Assembly: GCA_016808115.1 (NCBI GenBank)
Contig: JAEQBH010007396.1
Span: forward strand, 99,036-163,035
From: Tetrastigma voinierianum
Taxonomy: Eukaryota > Streptophyta > Magnoliopsida > Vitales > Vitaceae
DNA length: 64,000 nt
Direction: 5' to 3'
Positions 39,201-47,079 of this stretch are shown here, piece by piece (the first letter of the stretch is position 1; every line of letters begins with the position of its first letter). Below the pieces are notes generated by a model. The model ran no database searches. It was not told where the DNA came from and saw only the letters and a program-made list of their open reading frames with translations. The position numbers were made by a program, and so were the translations under genes.

Positions 39201-42200
39201 AGGGATTCTCCCTTTTCTCTCTTCACACATTCAATTGAAATTCACATATAGAAAGCACATTTATATGCTTGCATGCTTATCTCCATAAACATGCATCCTA
39301 TTTACTATTTATTTGCCTTGCCCAAACTGCTGAACTATGCTGCCTTTCTATGCCAATCTACAAAAAAAAAAAAAAACACAAGACCAACAAAAACAAAAAA
39401 AAAAAAAGAAAAGGAAAGAAAAAAGAACATATACTCTTTGTCCAGGTGAAATCCAGGCCCTTTCTCCAAGACTGTTCACTTTCATTTGGCCTCTAGTTAC
39501 TGTACATCATGTTATGCGATGCAATATTTTATGTTCTAAAGCATCATTTGAGTAGTCATAATGTCAATGTAGTTATGTGCTTTAGAAAGTTTTCAATTAG
39601 ATACACTCTTAATTTCTGGGTTTTGTTAAACGAGCTCTTGTTGGATAAGTATTTCATGAAATTTGGGGCTTGTCTGGTAATTGGAAGCGAAAAAATTTGA
39701 AATTGTATAATGCTTTTCCCAAAATCCATTTTAAAGCATTCCTTAAAATGTATTATGAAATATGTTTTTTTTTGTGTGATCTAAAACAGAAAAGAGTTTT
39801 TATTTATACTATTAAAGATGCCCTTAAAAAACCCTAGAACTTATATTATGCAAATGAAAATGTTGAAACATTAGGGCAAAACAATGATATTTGGAGAATT
39901 TTTAAAACCATAGATTTCAAAAGATAAGAGAGTATTAGGGGAAAACTTGGTATATTTCTTTTCATGCTTTTCTGTCAGTATATCAGAATATTCCCCTGCC
40001 TTTTAGGGTTTCTCCCTTCTTTTCTTCTTAACCTAGGTGGGTAAAAAGAGTTGTCACTTTCTCCTCTGTATAAACCAGTGGTTTGCCCCCAAGCTAAATG
40101 TAAAAATAACGATATTAGTTGACTAAGGAACTCTATCGGGTCACAATCATGTTCTCACCATTTTTTCTTTCTTTTTATTTTTTTTTTGATGGGTAAGAAA
40201 GTATGTTAAAGAGGAGGCGCTAAAATAGTGATCTGAGATGTCTTTGACAATTTTGGACCTACTTGTTTTCTTTTTGTGCTTCTCTTCTCTTGCTACTGCT
40301 GCTACTTCCACTTCAACTTTTTGTTTTTGCTTTTGTTTCTTTTTGTTGAGAATCATGGAATATTCTTTAAATATTCTTTGATTCATCTCCTACCTTTTGT
40401 ATACATTATCCTCCTTCCTTTTACACTTTATTTTGTTTCCTTTTTATTCCATTCTCTATACTATGCAATACTAACTCACTCATTCAATCAATAAGAAAAG
40501 CATCATTTTCTTATCTTTCTTCACATGGTATCAGAGCCCATGGTTGGTTTTGAAGTGAGCCCTGCTTCCTTTGACCCGGATCTTCTCATTCGGATCTTCT
40601 CGGTGGGTTTCCCTCAGAGCGGATCTTACGAGTCGGATCTTCTCCCGACAAATCTTCTCGGATTAGATCTTCTCAGGCGAGATCTTCTACGAATCTTCTC
40701 GGTCGGATCTTCTCAGAACTTCTTCGTTGGATCTTTTCCCGCGACCCTTCTCTTCTCCCCGAGGCTCTCGTCCGATCGCATCGACTCCATGCATGGAGCA
40801 GCGCCGGGTGTCAGCGTTGTTGTCGACGTCATATGGGATTAAGTACATCTTTATAACAAGTTTGGTGCATATGACCTATATGCTCAAGCTTGAAGGGGAG
40901 TGTTGAGAATCATGGAATATTCTCTAGATATTCTTTGATTTATCTCCTACCTTTTGTGTACATTATCCTCTTCACTTTTACCTTATTTTCCTTCCCACAC
41001 CTTTAATGCATTTCCTTTTATTCCATTCTTTTGTATATATATAGGTGTCTCTATACTATATAATACTCTCATTCAATCAATAAAAATTGCATCATTTCTT
41101 ATATTTCTTCACACTTTTCGTGGTGTAAAAATATCCATGGTTAAAGGATGGGGTGTATCCCATTTTTACTTACTAATATCATTATTTAAGCACTACCTGT
41201 TTTGGGGGCTTGGCAACAAATGCAGAACTTTTAAAATTTTAGTCTTTTAAACCATGTTATACATCAGTTAAGATATGGATTTTTTTTAATTGCTCTTATT
41301 GATTTTGTTCACCTTTTAGGGAATTATTTTCTAAATTTTTAGTGCTTTTTTTATTTGCTTGTTGCAATGTATTTCACAGACATTTGTCAGTTGTCTTGTC
41401 ATTTGCATGTCAGAAAATCTCTTTCGATGCTAATATGTCCCTATTCTGAAAAACCATCTTGATGTTATTTTCTAAGATACTGTTGAACTTTAAATTGGTC
41501 AGTTTTTATTTTTATTGTATTATTTTTAAAAGAGCTCCCTAGTCATAATGTAACAATGAGGCATAATCTTGAACTCCCAGATTAGCATATTTATCTTTTA
41601 AGTATCTCTAGACTCAAATTATGAAATTTTACCTTTAAGTTTCTCTAGACTGTTGTGTCTTATTAGGATAATTAAAAGCTCAATTTCTTTTAACCGGAAC
41701 AAAGTCTCTACTAGAGGTTAACTAATAAAATCAATATTAATTTGTTTCTTTTTACCATAATGTTTCAGAAAACTTAGTTATTAGTTGTTTTTTTGGGGCA
41801 GGGGGGTGTTTCTTTCTGTATAACAAATACTTCCTGTGCACTTCTCAATGTCTTCTCATAATATTTCCTTAAACTTCTCTCTGATTCGTCTTAGTTGCTT
41901 CCAGATTTTATCATTGGTTGTTGTTCTTACACAAGATGCATCTCCATTGACCATCCATGGAATGCAAACTAGTGGATTTGTTGTACTAAGTATGATGTTT
42001 CAGGCATCCTTTACAAACTAAAAAATGTTGTAATTGTGTTTCAGAGGCCTTGATCACAGGAATACCTCATTTCTTTATCACATAAAAGTTTTGCAATGTG
42101 GCAGGACGTTTTAATGCCTAATAGATCAGGCCAGCCTACTACTTTGAAACCGGATGATGTTTAAAAGACACGCTTATACATAAAGGAAAATACGAATTAT

Positions 42201-45200
42201 GTTTTCAGAAGTATGTCAATTTTTGATGTTAAAGAATTTTGCAGTGTGGAGGGCATGCTTTAATGCCTGATTGACTCAATCAGCTAAGACTTTGAAGTCA
42301 GGATATTAGTCCTGGCATTCTTTCTCTACTTACAGGAAGCTTTCATCTACAGCTATTTTGTTTCTTTTGTTGCATAAGATTTTTGCAGTATGCAGGCATT
42401 CTAATGACTTGCTATTTTAGTTAAGTGTGGAGGTTTTCTAAGTTAACTAGAGTTTTCCCTTGATTGAATCCAAATGCATCAAGATTTCGATTGGACCCTC
42501 ATTAGTGAATCAGTAATCATGCAAGATTGCTTAGAAACTTAGACTGCAGCATCGAAGTTGTTCATTCCAAAAGTTGGGATAATGACAGGAGTTGGGATGA
42601 TGAGTGAAAAGGAAAAAACCAATAAAAATAATTGAAAGGAAAAAAAAGTATTCTTATTATATTATAATTTATATTCTTTGATGCCGTCTTGATGGTAGAT
42701 AATTTTGTTTTACATTTTAGATTCTTGGGGGTTTATAGACATAAGACTTTATTATTAAACTGTTACTTTCTTCAGGTCTTGTTGTGTGCAGCGGAGATCT
42801 GTGGACATTCAAAGTGCTTTAAGCTATGTGCTTGAACTGGCCAAATGTGTGAGCTTTGAACTACGATGTTAAACAGTCGAGCTCATATTCTTAAGGGAGA
42901 CTCATGTCATGCTATTTAGTGGGATTTGGAGGAAGAAACGAAATAATTTACCTCAGAAGGACATTCCACAAATGCTTTACCAGAATGTATATTTAGGGGA
43001 CAAAAGAAAACCAATAAGCTGTTTACATTAATTTCCGGTTTTATCTTCCCGGATCTGCTGCAGACCAGTTCTTCATGCAGCTCCTGGTTATGAACCTCTT
43101 CCCAAACCTTATGTTGCTTTACAATGACCTCGTATCACTTGAATGTGGTTCAAAGAAGAGAAGGATCAGGGAGAGGGAACCACCTAACAGTGATTCCTAT
43201 GAAACAGATGATCCTGACACATTATACCAGTCTACCAAATGAAGCACTTCTGGTTATAGTTCTCAAAATTCTATTTCTGGATCTAGTGGCTGCTTGACAA
43301 GCCTGGGTCTGAAAATGAGATGAGGATAATGCTGACCACTAATTCAGTTATGGGATGTTGGTATTTCTAATAGAAAAGAGGGTTTCACAATTGGGCTCTG
43401 ATAGTATGGAGGAATTGATGTCTAGCGAACTCTTGAATCATGGTTGGATGAGCAGTGGTTGTCAAGATCCAAATCTGTCCTAAACTTAAAATCAAAATCC
43501 AAAGCTCAAAGGCCTTCAGCTACAATCTCCATTAGTGACATTGTTGGAAGAGTTAAACCCAAAATTTATGCTCTCTTAAATCAACAAATGGAAATGGCTT
43601 GAGGTGAATTATTCATTTTCATCGGAGACTTCAAACATGTCACACTTGGCTTGTATGTGGGAACTTATCTTGAGGATTCATTTCAATGAGTCTATAATCA
43701 AATGTACTTCCATTGGTGAAGAGAGTCAAACGAAGCCTTATTCAGCTGACCAATCTTTGATTCTGAATTGAAAGGTGAATTAAATTACACTTGTTCATGA
43801 GGCACCAGTTTTATTATTTTAATTTATTAATTGGATTGACACAGGTATTCAACTTTGAGGAAAATTGTGTTTTGCAGCTCATGCCCATTTAGATAATGCA
43901 GTCATCTGCTGAATAAGACATTCTCCTAAGCTTTTGCCACAGCTAAATATGCAACCTAATAGCTTCTACCAATTAAAGACCATGATACCTTTTGTAACTA
44001 CCTAAACCAATATCCTTTAATCTTTTCCTTTGAGGGCAACTATCTGAATCAAACTACTTCTTAGAGGTGACATGGCTCATGCACTGATCTATGTTGCACA
44101 TGTTGAAAGCGTCACGATTCTGTCTTATATAAATTGTTTAATTGGTGGGACCATTTCGGTGGTCCATGCCTTCAATATTTAATGATGGATGAGCAGGAAA
44201 TATAATCATAAATATCATCATGCTTGAGAAGCAAATCATTTAACTTAAGGCTGCATAGAATTTAGTTAGTCAATCAAACTTGGTTGTTTTCAGTGGATGT
44301 GTTAAAAGAAAATTGATGTTTGATGTAATTTCCATGAGTTTGCTGGCTTGTGTTTGATTGGCTAAGCTATAATTTAAGTGTCCAAGTTTTTAAAGCTTCT
44401 AGGTCAACTTGTTTATTTTGTTGGAGTCAACCTTTGGGTCAGCTTCATCACTGTCCCCATATTCCAGATGCTGAAACAGTTATCATCGAGCAAATATATT
44501 GTAAATATGATTACTTGTTTTGTCAAAATGTTAAGCTAGATGTTTCCCTTGGCTCTCAATTGTGATTGGTGATGGCCTGGGTCATCGGATCAAGCTTGAT
44601 TTTCAGTGACCCCAATCTGATGGGTGAGATTTTCCAATGAATGTGAATGCAGCTAAAGTGATTTAAACTTCGACTGTATCTTGTATGGCTCCTGATTGAT
44701 TGTAGGCAGGCTTATTTTTCCTACGTATTTACATCAAGGTCTTTGAGGCCCTAATTTATGGTATATCTTTTACAATATCTTCCTACTGCAGCTCCATGCC
44801 ATCTCAAATGATGTTCCAGATTTGGATTTTATGGAAGGGTGCATCTATGACCTGGTCAATCAACAGAGCATTCTCAGGTTCCTTCCATCACCATCTTTGC
44901 CTGTGAGCTCACTTTGTGGTGTAATGGGAAGAAGTATCCTGTCAAGCTGGCGGCTGACATTGGATATTTTGTTAAGCCGCTTCCAATGGATAATGAAGTC
45001 TTTGAGAAGCGAGAATCCCATCTCCCTGGAATGTTTGAGTATGAAAGAAGGTTAGTACTTTGTTTTTCAATCCATAGATAAAAATCCTCTCTCTTACTAT
45101 CTGTCCTATCAATCAAGAACTGCTGACATGAAGTTTCCTATTTAAAACTATTTTGCAAAACATTTTGAGTTTTAGACTTTCCCAATTTCACGCACTGTTC

Positions 45201-46220
45201 TATTGTAGAAATACCTTATGTATTATCCTCCCATGTTTGAATCCCAGGAACATCAAGAACTGTTCATATCCAACATGTGGATTCCCAGCAAAAACTGTTT
45301 TCCTTTAGCTTTAGGATTAAACTTTTTGAATTTAGGCTCTTGTCATTCATGAAATAAAATGGAAGTCCAGTGTATGTTTTATGAATTTTCTGATCTATTT
45401 GTATCTCGGGGATCTTTTTCTTATTTATTTGTGGAGAATCAGTTGTTCTTTCTTTGTTGTTGGGCATACATGTTTTGTCAGACAGAAATTTAGAGCACTG
45501 TTGGAAAGATAGTAATTTCCCTAGCTCTTTCTGTGATATTCTGTAATACCAGTGATACATCATTTCAGATTGTTGATTGTGTTAGTCAGCCAGAAAAGAT
45601 GGTGGCAAATATATTAATGTTTTTCTCATGGCAATTTTTTAATCAAATAATTGGTTCTGATGTGAGCCCTTGTCTTCGTTCTTTGCATTTATTGAAATCA
45701 TAAAGTTCAGGTTTTGGCTGATGTGGTGTTGATTCAACTTCATTGAAAATTATGGATTAAATATAATTCTTTTAATTATCTCAGTTTTCCCCCCCTTTCC
45801 CCTTTCTATCATTTGCAATATTACCTTTGATTTTTCTGGTATTATGTATCATAGGTGCATCTTCACCGACCACATTAAAGATAAATAATTGATAAGGATG
45901 GTAGCTCTAACAAAAGACAAATTTCTTATGATCTGCAAGAAACTTGGCGTGGAGTACTCGTAATACAAATCTTTTTTCTTGTATCTGTGGATTTGCCAGT
46001 TGGCTGAATCTTGATGATACCATCAGGTTTACGCTTGCCTTCAGCAGTGAGATCTTGAGCAACTCCATTCCTGCTTAATTACCATCATGGTTGAAGGTAA
46101 TTGCTCTGAACGTTAGAATATGCGTCAAGTCAACTGTGAAGAAACTGTATTTGGTCTAAATCTATTGAACAGGATTATGAATTTTCTAGTTGAGGACCCT
46201 CTATTGCCCAGCATGATTGA
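10487..46220 (+). CDS. AP3BA: AP-3 complex subunit beta (AP3BA/PAT2-like), 10 exons seen, frameshifted
   Basis: This is the large beta chain of the AP-3 clathrin-adaptor-type complex, which sorts membrane cargo from the trans-Golgi/endosome toward the vacuole. In Arabidopsis it corresponds to PAT2. Exons follow the plant protein from its N-terminus (MFPQFGATAETLSKAS) through the armadillo-like adaptin trunk (exons 1-7), an acidic/serine-rich hinge (exon 8) and the C-terminal appendage (exons 9-10). Most junctions have GT-AG sites. The unspliced span is nearly 36 kb, because introns 4, 6 and 7 are filled with retrotransposons. Exons 2, 4, 5, 7, 8, 9 and 10 need one or more frame changes. A block of about 55-60 residues expected between exons 4 and 5 was not found. 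It is either an active gene with sequence errors or a decayed copy; the good splice sites favour the former. Confidence 0.9.
11092..11167 (+). CDS. AP3BA: AP-3 beta exon 2 (frameshifted)
   Basis: An acceptor AG lies at 11090-11091 and a donor GT at 11168. The first codons read VVK, but the conserved continuation (residues like SLEVKKLV, then LLHYAEK) is spread over more than one frame. Compared with the family, a base is missing in the A-run near 11098, another is missing near 11116, and one is extra near 11145. Confidence 0.85.
11538..11787 (+). CDS. AP3BA: AP-3 beta exon 3
   Basis: Intact frame from RPNEALLSINCFQKDLGD through LVRAWALRAMAGIRL and DPSVYVRKCAANALPKL to ALEE. This is one of the best conserved parts of the adaptin trunk (armadillo-like helices). 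The acceptor AG is at 11536-11537 and the donor GT at 11788. Confidence 0.93.
11788..14047 (+). other. AP-3 beta intron 3
   Basis: A 2.26-kb intron with GT and AG ends. No intact transposon was recognised. A short AT microsatellite lies near 12756-12767. Open frames in 12098-12414 have no recognisable protein content. Confidence 0.6.
14048..14678 (+). CDS. AP3BA: AP-3 beta exon 4 (frameshifted)
   Basis: The exon begins IVGTLLNDNSPGVVGAAASA and continues CPNNLSLIGRNYRRLCEALP and VEEWGQILLIEILLRF, all adaptin-trunk signatures. Frame changes follow. Residues ELANMVSRCYIEGPDEYLSR resume in another frame from about 14378. PLLWSHNSAVVLAAAGVHW and VKRIVKPLLFLLRSSHASK resume in a third from about 14536. 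The acceptor AG is at 14046-14047 and the donor GT at 14679. Part of the segment near 14260-14310 also departs from the family. Confidence 0.9.
14679..16216 (+). other. AP-3 beta intron 4, part upstream of the copia insertions
   Basis: Unique-looking intron sequence with a TCTCTG-rich run near 15205-15228. I looked here for the missing trunk block that should follow exon 4 and did not find it. No transposon signature is clear. Confidence 0.5.
16217..16387 (-). repeat. 3' LTR of copia element 1
   Basis: It shares GAGAGAAAAG-AACACATTGATTCTCATTAATTT and AGGAGACTAA with 21035-21193. The outer edge is degraded, so the left boundary is good to a few bases only. Confidence 0.8.
21035..21193 (-). 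repeat. 5' LTR of copia element 1
   Basis: On the minus strand it begins TGTTAAGGTTTAGTC and ends TCTCAACA, immediately followed by the primer site TGGTATCGTAGCC. Confidence 0.85.
21462..21616 (-). repeat. 3' LTR of copia element 2
   Basis: Matches 26083-26219 and, as its reverse complement, the LTRs at 34211-34366 and about 39077-39227. Confidence 0.82.
26083..26219 (-). repeat. 5' LTR of copia element 2
   Basis: On the minus strand it begins TGTTAGATAGTG and ends CTCTTCACA, directly followed by the primer site TGGTATCAAAGC. Confidence 0.82.
26652..26797 (+). CDS. AP3BA: AP-3 beta exon 5 (frameshifted)
   Basis: The acceptor AG lies at 26650-26651. The exon starts DYIRGSDRRLTADAVAA, then IGLCAQRLPK in a frame reached by one extra G near 26703, then LANICVEG, and LLALI after a lost base near 26763. 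This is the trunk segment that precedes the linker to the last trunk helices. The donor near 26795-26799 is placed only approximately. Confidence 0.82.
26865..26973 (+). CDS. AP3BA: AP-3 beta exon 6
   Basis: The acceptor follows a long T-run (TTTTTTTTTTTTTTCAG, AG at 26863-26864). The exon reads MDGEINILIQAITSIEAILK and DPLAYEK up to a GT donor at 26974. It matches the family block that links the two halves of the trunk. The start of the exon (SLIGD) is less conserved. Confidence 0.85.
27260..27298 (+). repeat. Compound (CT)n-(AT)n microsatellite
   Basis: A run of CT dinucleotides passes directly into AT dinucleotides within intron 6. Confidence 0.9.
27550..31930 (+). mobile_element. L1-type LINE (non-LTR retrotransposon), sense in AP-3 beta intron 6
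   Basis: Three diagnostic parts occur in LINE order. First, an ORF1-type DUF4283 domain at 28109-28639 (WVRVVGLPVHLWSWKILEKI, DACGGFLVVDEDTDML, ELGWARILVK). Second, an apurinic-type endonuclease at about 29612-30288 (ILSWNVRGVNNPEKR, WIFTGVYG, WCIGGDFNA, SPFTWSGG). Third, a reverse transcriptase from about 30840 (SLNGEKASGSDGFP, LIPKKGN, RQGGP, and SHLLYADDTLLF with the YADD active site at about 31650). The match stops near 31930, shortly after ALSGLKINLGKSE. No 3' RNase H/zinc-finger part or poly(A) tail was seen, so the 3' end seems lost. Frames are broken at many points. The 5' limit is approximate. Confidence 0.87.
32111..32318 (+). CDS. AP3BA: AP-3 beta exon 7 (frameshifted)
   Basis: The exon reads VVVIIQLVRSLDSIKVPAAR and AIIIWIM, then (after a frame change near 32200) IGEIIPRILNAVL, and finally QLQILNTAVK in another frame, ending at a GT donor (32319). 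This is the end of the adaptin trunk. The left edge is uncertain because the nearest AG (32109-32110) gives a slightly longer N-terminal part than usual. The LINE in the preceding intron ends less than 200 bp upstream. Confidence 0.85.
32355..33443 (+). repeat. Diverged intronic tandem duplication split by a LINE insertion
   Basis: About 32355-32486 and (32487-32541 plus 33370-33443) share TCTTATGT-TACATC-TGTTCAATT, GTTTCTATG-TTCATAG-GAATGTT and CAATTTTAGTC-ATTGGTGA in the same order. The second copy is interrupted by the 32542-33353 insertion, so the duplication is older than that insertion. Confidence 0.65.
32542..33353 (-). mobile_element. 5'-truncated LINE insertion, antisense in AP-3 beta intron 7
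   Basis: A T-run at 32540-32555 (a poly(A) tail on the minus strand) starts the insertion. The 16-bp sequence TATCTGTTTTGAATTT occurs at both edges (32526-32541 and 33354-33369), which is a target-site duplication. The minus strand carries sequence like the cysteine/histidine-containing C-terminal region of plant LINE polymerases (VWRAKFLGLSASHGR), followed by a 3' UTR. The length (about 810 bp) and missing 5' part are typical of incomplete reverse transcription. Confidence 0.8.
33480..33898. mobile_element. Probable MITE (hAT-like), about 420 bp
   Basis: The left end AGGTGGCGTTTCTTTTTT and the reverse complement of the right end, AGGTGCCATTTGCTTTTTT, form imperfect terminal inverted repeats around AT-rich DNA without coding capacity. 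A second inverted motif (CAGCATTCAGCTTA near 33525 and ATTCAGCATTAAGT near 33865) lies further in. No clear 8-bp target duplication was found, so the family is tentative. Confidence 0.5.
34211..34366 (+). repeat. 5' LTR of copia element 3
   Basis: It starts TGATAGATATTG, includes GTGGGTCCCATGAGCATGTA, and ends TTAGCA before the primer site. Confidence 0.85.
39077..39227 (+). repeat. 3' LTR of copia element 3
   Basis: Nearly the same sequence as 34211-34366. Its first bases are altered (AATTAGATATT), and it ends CTCTTCACA before the target duplicate CATTC. Confidence 0.85.
40344..41113 (+). mobile_element. Miniature copia-type LTR element (TRIM), 770 bp
   Basis: Two LTRs (40344-40525 and 40901-41113) both begin TGTTGAGAATCATGGAATAT and end TTTCTTCACA. 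The insertion is flanked by CTTTT on both sides (40339-40343 and 41114-41118). The primer site TGGTATCAGAGC (40526-40537) is perfect for initiator tRNA-Met, and the purine tract GCTTGAAGGGGAG (40888-40900) precedes the right LTR. Only about 375 bp lie between the LTRs. They are built largely of repeats around GATCTTCTC and hold no gene domain. It lies in AP-3 beta intron 7 and must be moved by proteins from another copia element. Confidence 0.92.
40572..40735 (+). repeat. GATCTTCTC short-period repeat inside the TRIM
   Basis: The nonamer GATCTTCTC or a one-base variant occurs about ten times over 160 bp at irregular steps of 10-25 bp. It lies where an ordinary copia element starts its gag gene. 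Confidence 0.8.
41114..42775 (+). other. AP-3 beta intron 7, 3' part
   Basis: Largely unique AT-rich intron. A diverged motif around TTTTGCA-TGTGG-AGG-ATGCTTTAATGCC-GATT occurs near 42090-42160, 42238-42305 and, in part, 42385-42412, which suggests an old local triplication. No gene was recognised. Confidence 0.5.
42776..43774 (+). CDS. AP3BA: AP-3 beta exon 8, hinge region (frameshifted)
   Basis: The acceptor AG is at 42774-42775 and the donor GT at 43775. In changing frames the exon shows VLSYVLELAKC, QKDIPQMLYQNVYLGDKRK, HAAPGYEPLPKP, NSDSYETDDPD, STSGYSSQNSISGS, DSMEELMS, LESWLDEQ and VGRVKPKIYALLN. This is the last trunk helix followed by the acidic, serine-rich hinge that is typical of beta-3 adaptins. 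At about 1 kb it is the longest exon and has the most frame changes. The premature stop in any single frame cannot be the real end, because the appendage exons follow. Confidence 0.87.
43775..44791 (+). other. AP-3 beta intron 8
   Basis: About 1 kb, with GT and AG ends. No transposon or other gene was recognised. Confidence 0.55.
44792..45050 (+). CDS. AP3BA: AP-3 beta exon 9, start of appendage (frameshifted)
   Basis: It begins SMPSQ after the AG at 44790-44791. Shifting frames give FHHHL, LWCNGKKYPVKL, ADIGYFVKPLPMDNEVF and ESHLPGMFEYERR, ending exactly at a GT donor (45051). These are the beta-3 C-terminal appendage residues that bind partners outside the core complex. Confidence 0.87.
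45855..46220 (+). CDS. AP3BA: AP-3 beta exon 10, C-terminus (frameshifted)
   Basis: The acceptor AG is at 45853-45854. Residues CIFTDHIKD, LTKDKFLMICKKL, FSSEILSNSIP and VNCEETVFGLNLLNRIMNFL follow the family in several frames. In the last frame the protein ends VEPSIAQHD with a TGA at 46218-46220, close to the usual C-terminal length. Confidence 0.86.
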
Positions 46221-47079
46221 GCAGAGAGAGGAATTAAAAACTGTGGTATTACTCATAATTTGTGAAGAAAAATGAGAATAACATGATTGATGTCGATTGT
46301 GCCAAATGAGTCATCTATTGTCCTCTATTCGAAAATCAATGGGAATATTCTGGATGTACTATGCTTGTCATTCCAAAAGCAAAATACTTTGTTATCTTAC
46401 TTTCTCTTCTGTGGTTGTCTAGAGCTTTTGCATTTTTCTTGTTGGAAGTTAGCTTTTTTGTTGTTGTTAGTTTGGAAGGTTTATTTGTTTGAGAGGCTGC
46501 TACTGTTTTTCTTTTAAGAGGGACATGTTGCATTCGTAGATAAACTTGAGATCTTTATCTGGTCTCTATGCTCAAACACTGTGCTTCTTAGTTAAATACT
46601 GCCTGGCTTTCAATGTGGATTAACTGTGTTATTTTTTCCATGTATTGATAATTTATCATGCTTATCAATTAATCTCTCATCCATGAATAGTGATTATGCA
46701 TGGGTTTGCTTTGTAATATCATGTTTGCATTAGCTTTTGTATCAAGTATCAACCAATGAATATGCCAAAATTTCTCTTCAAAGGTAGTGTTAGACCAATC
46801 ATTGTTACTCATCATATTCTAGTCTTTATGGTTAGAATGTGCTAAAATCATCAAATTTAGAGAATACAGTAAAGAATCTTGATATATTATGGATCAAGCA
46901 GTTTGGAATACATATCAAACTTATGAACCTCAAGTTGCTGGAAAGTAGTAATATGCTGTGTCGAAACATTGTGTCTGTTTCCCTATCCTTGTCATATATT
47001 GGATTTTTCGGGTTTGTATGCTTTCTCATCACTTTCATCTCTGTTTGCTGTAAAAATGTGGTCTGTCTTGTAAGTCAGC
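46221..47079. other. Convergent 3' intergenic region
   Basis: AP-3 beta (plus) and the DUF547 gene (minus) end facing each other about 860 bp apart. This interval must hold both 3' UTRs. A 151-codon plus-strand frame at 46839-47294 overlaps the end of the DUF547 gene and is its shadow. Confidence 0.6.

Larger units (their letters stand above)
34211..39227 (+). mobile_element. Ty1/copia LTR retrotransposon 3, sense in AP-3 beta intron 7
   Basis: LTRs at 34211-34366 and about 39077-39227 flank 4.7 kb. The target duplication CATTC lies at 34206-34210 and 39228-39232. TGGTATGAGACG at 34367-34378 is the primer site, and TTGAAGAAGGGA just before the right LTR is the purine tract. Traces of the copia polyprotein follow in order: GAG-pre-integrase/integrase (LLIHSRLGHLSLSKF near 36370, SHFELVHTDVWGPC near 36520), reverse transcriptase (about 37550-38210, with SLYDLKQSHRVWFGRLSS near 37975), the DTP block near 38320, and RNase H remnants near 38820-38960. 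Frames are broken. The LTRs match element 2 in intron 4, so both are the same family inserted in opposite orientation. Confidence 0.9.
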
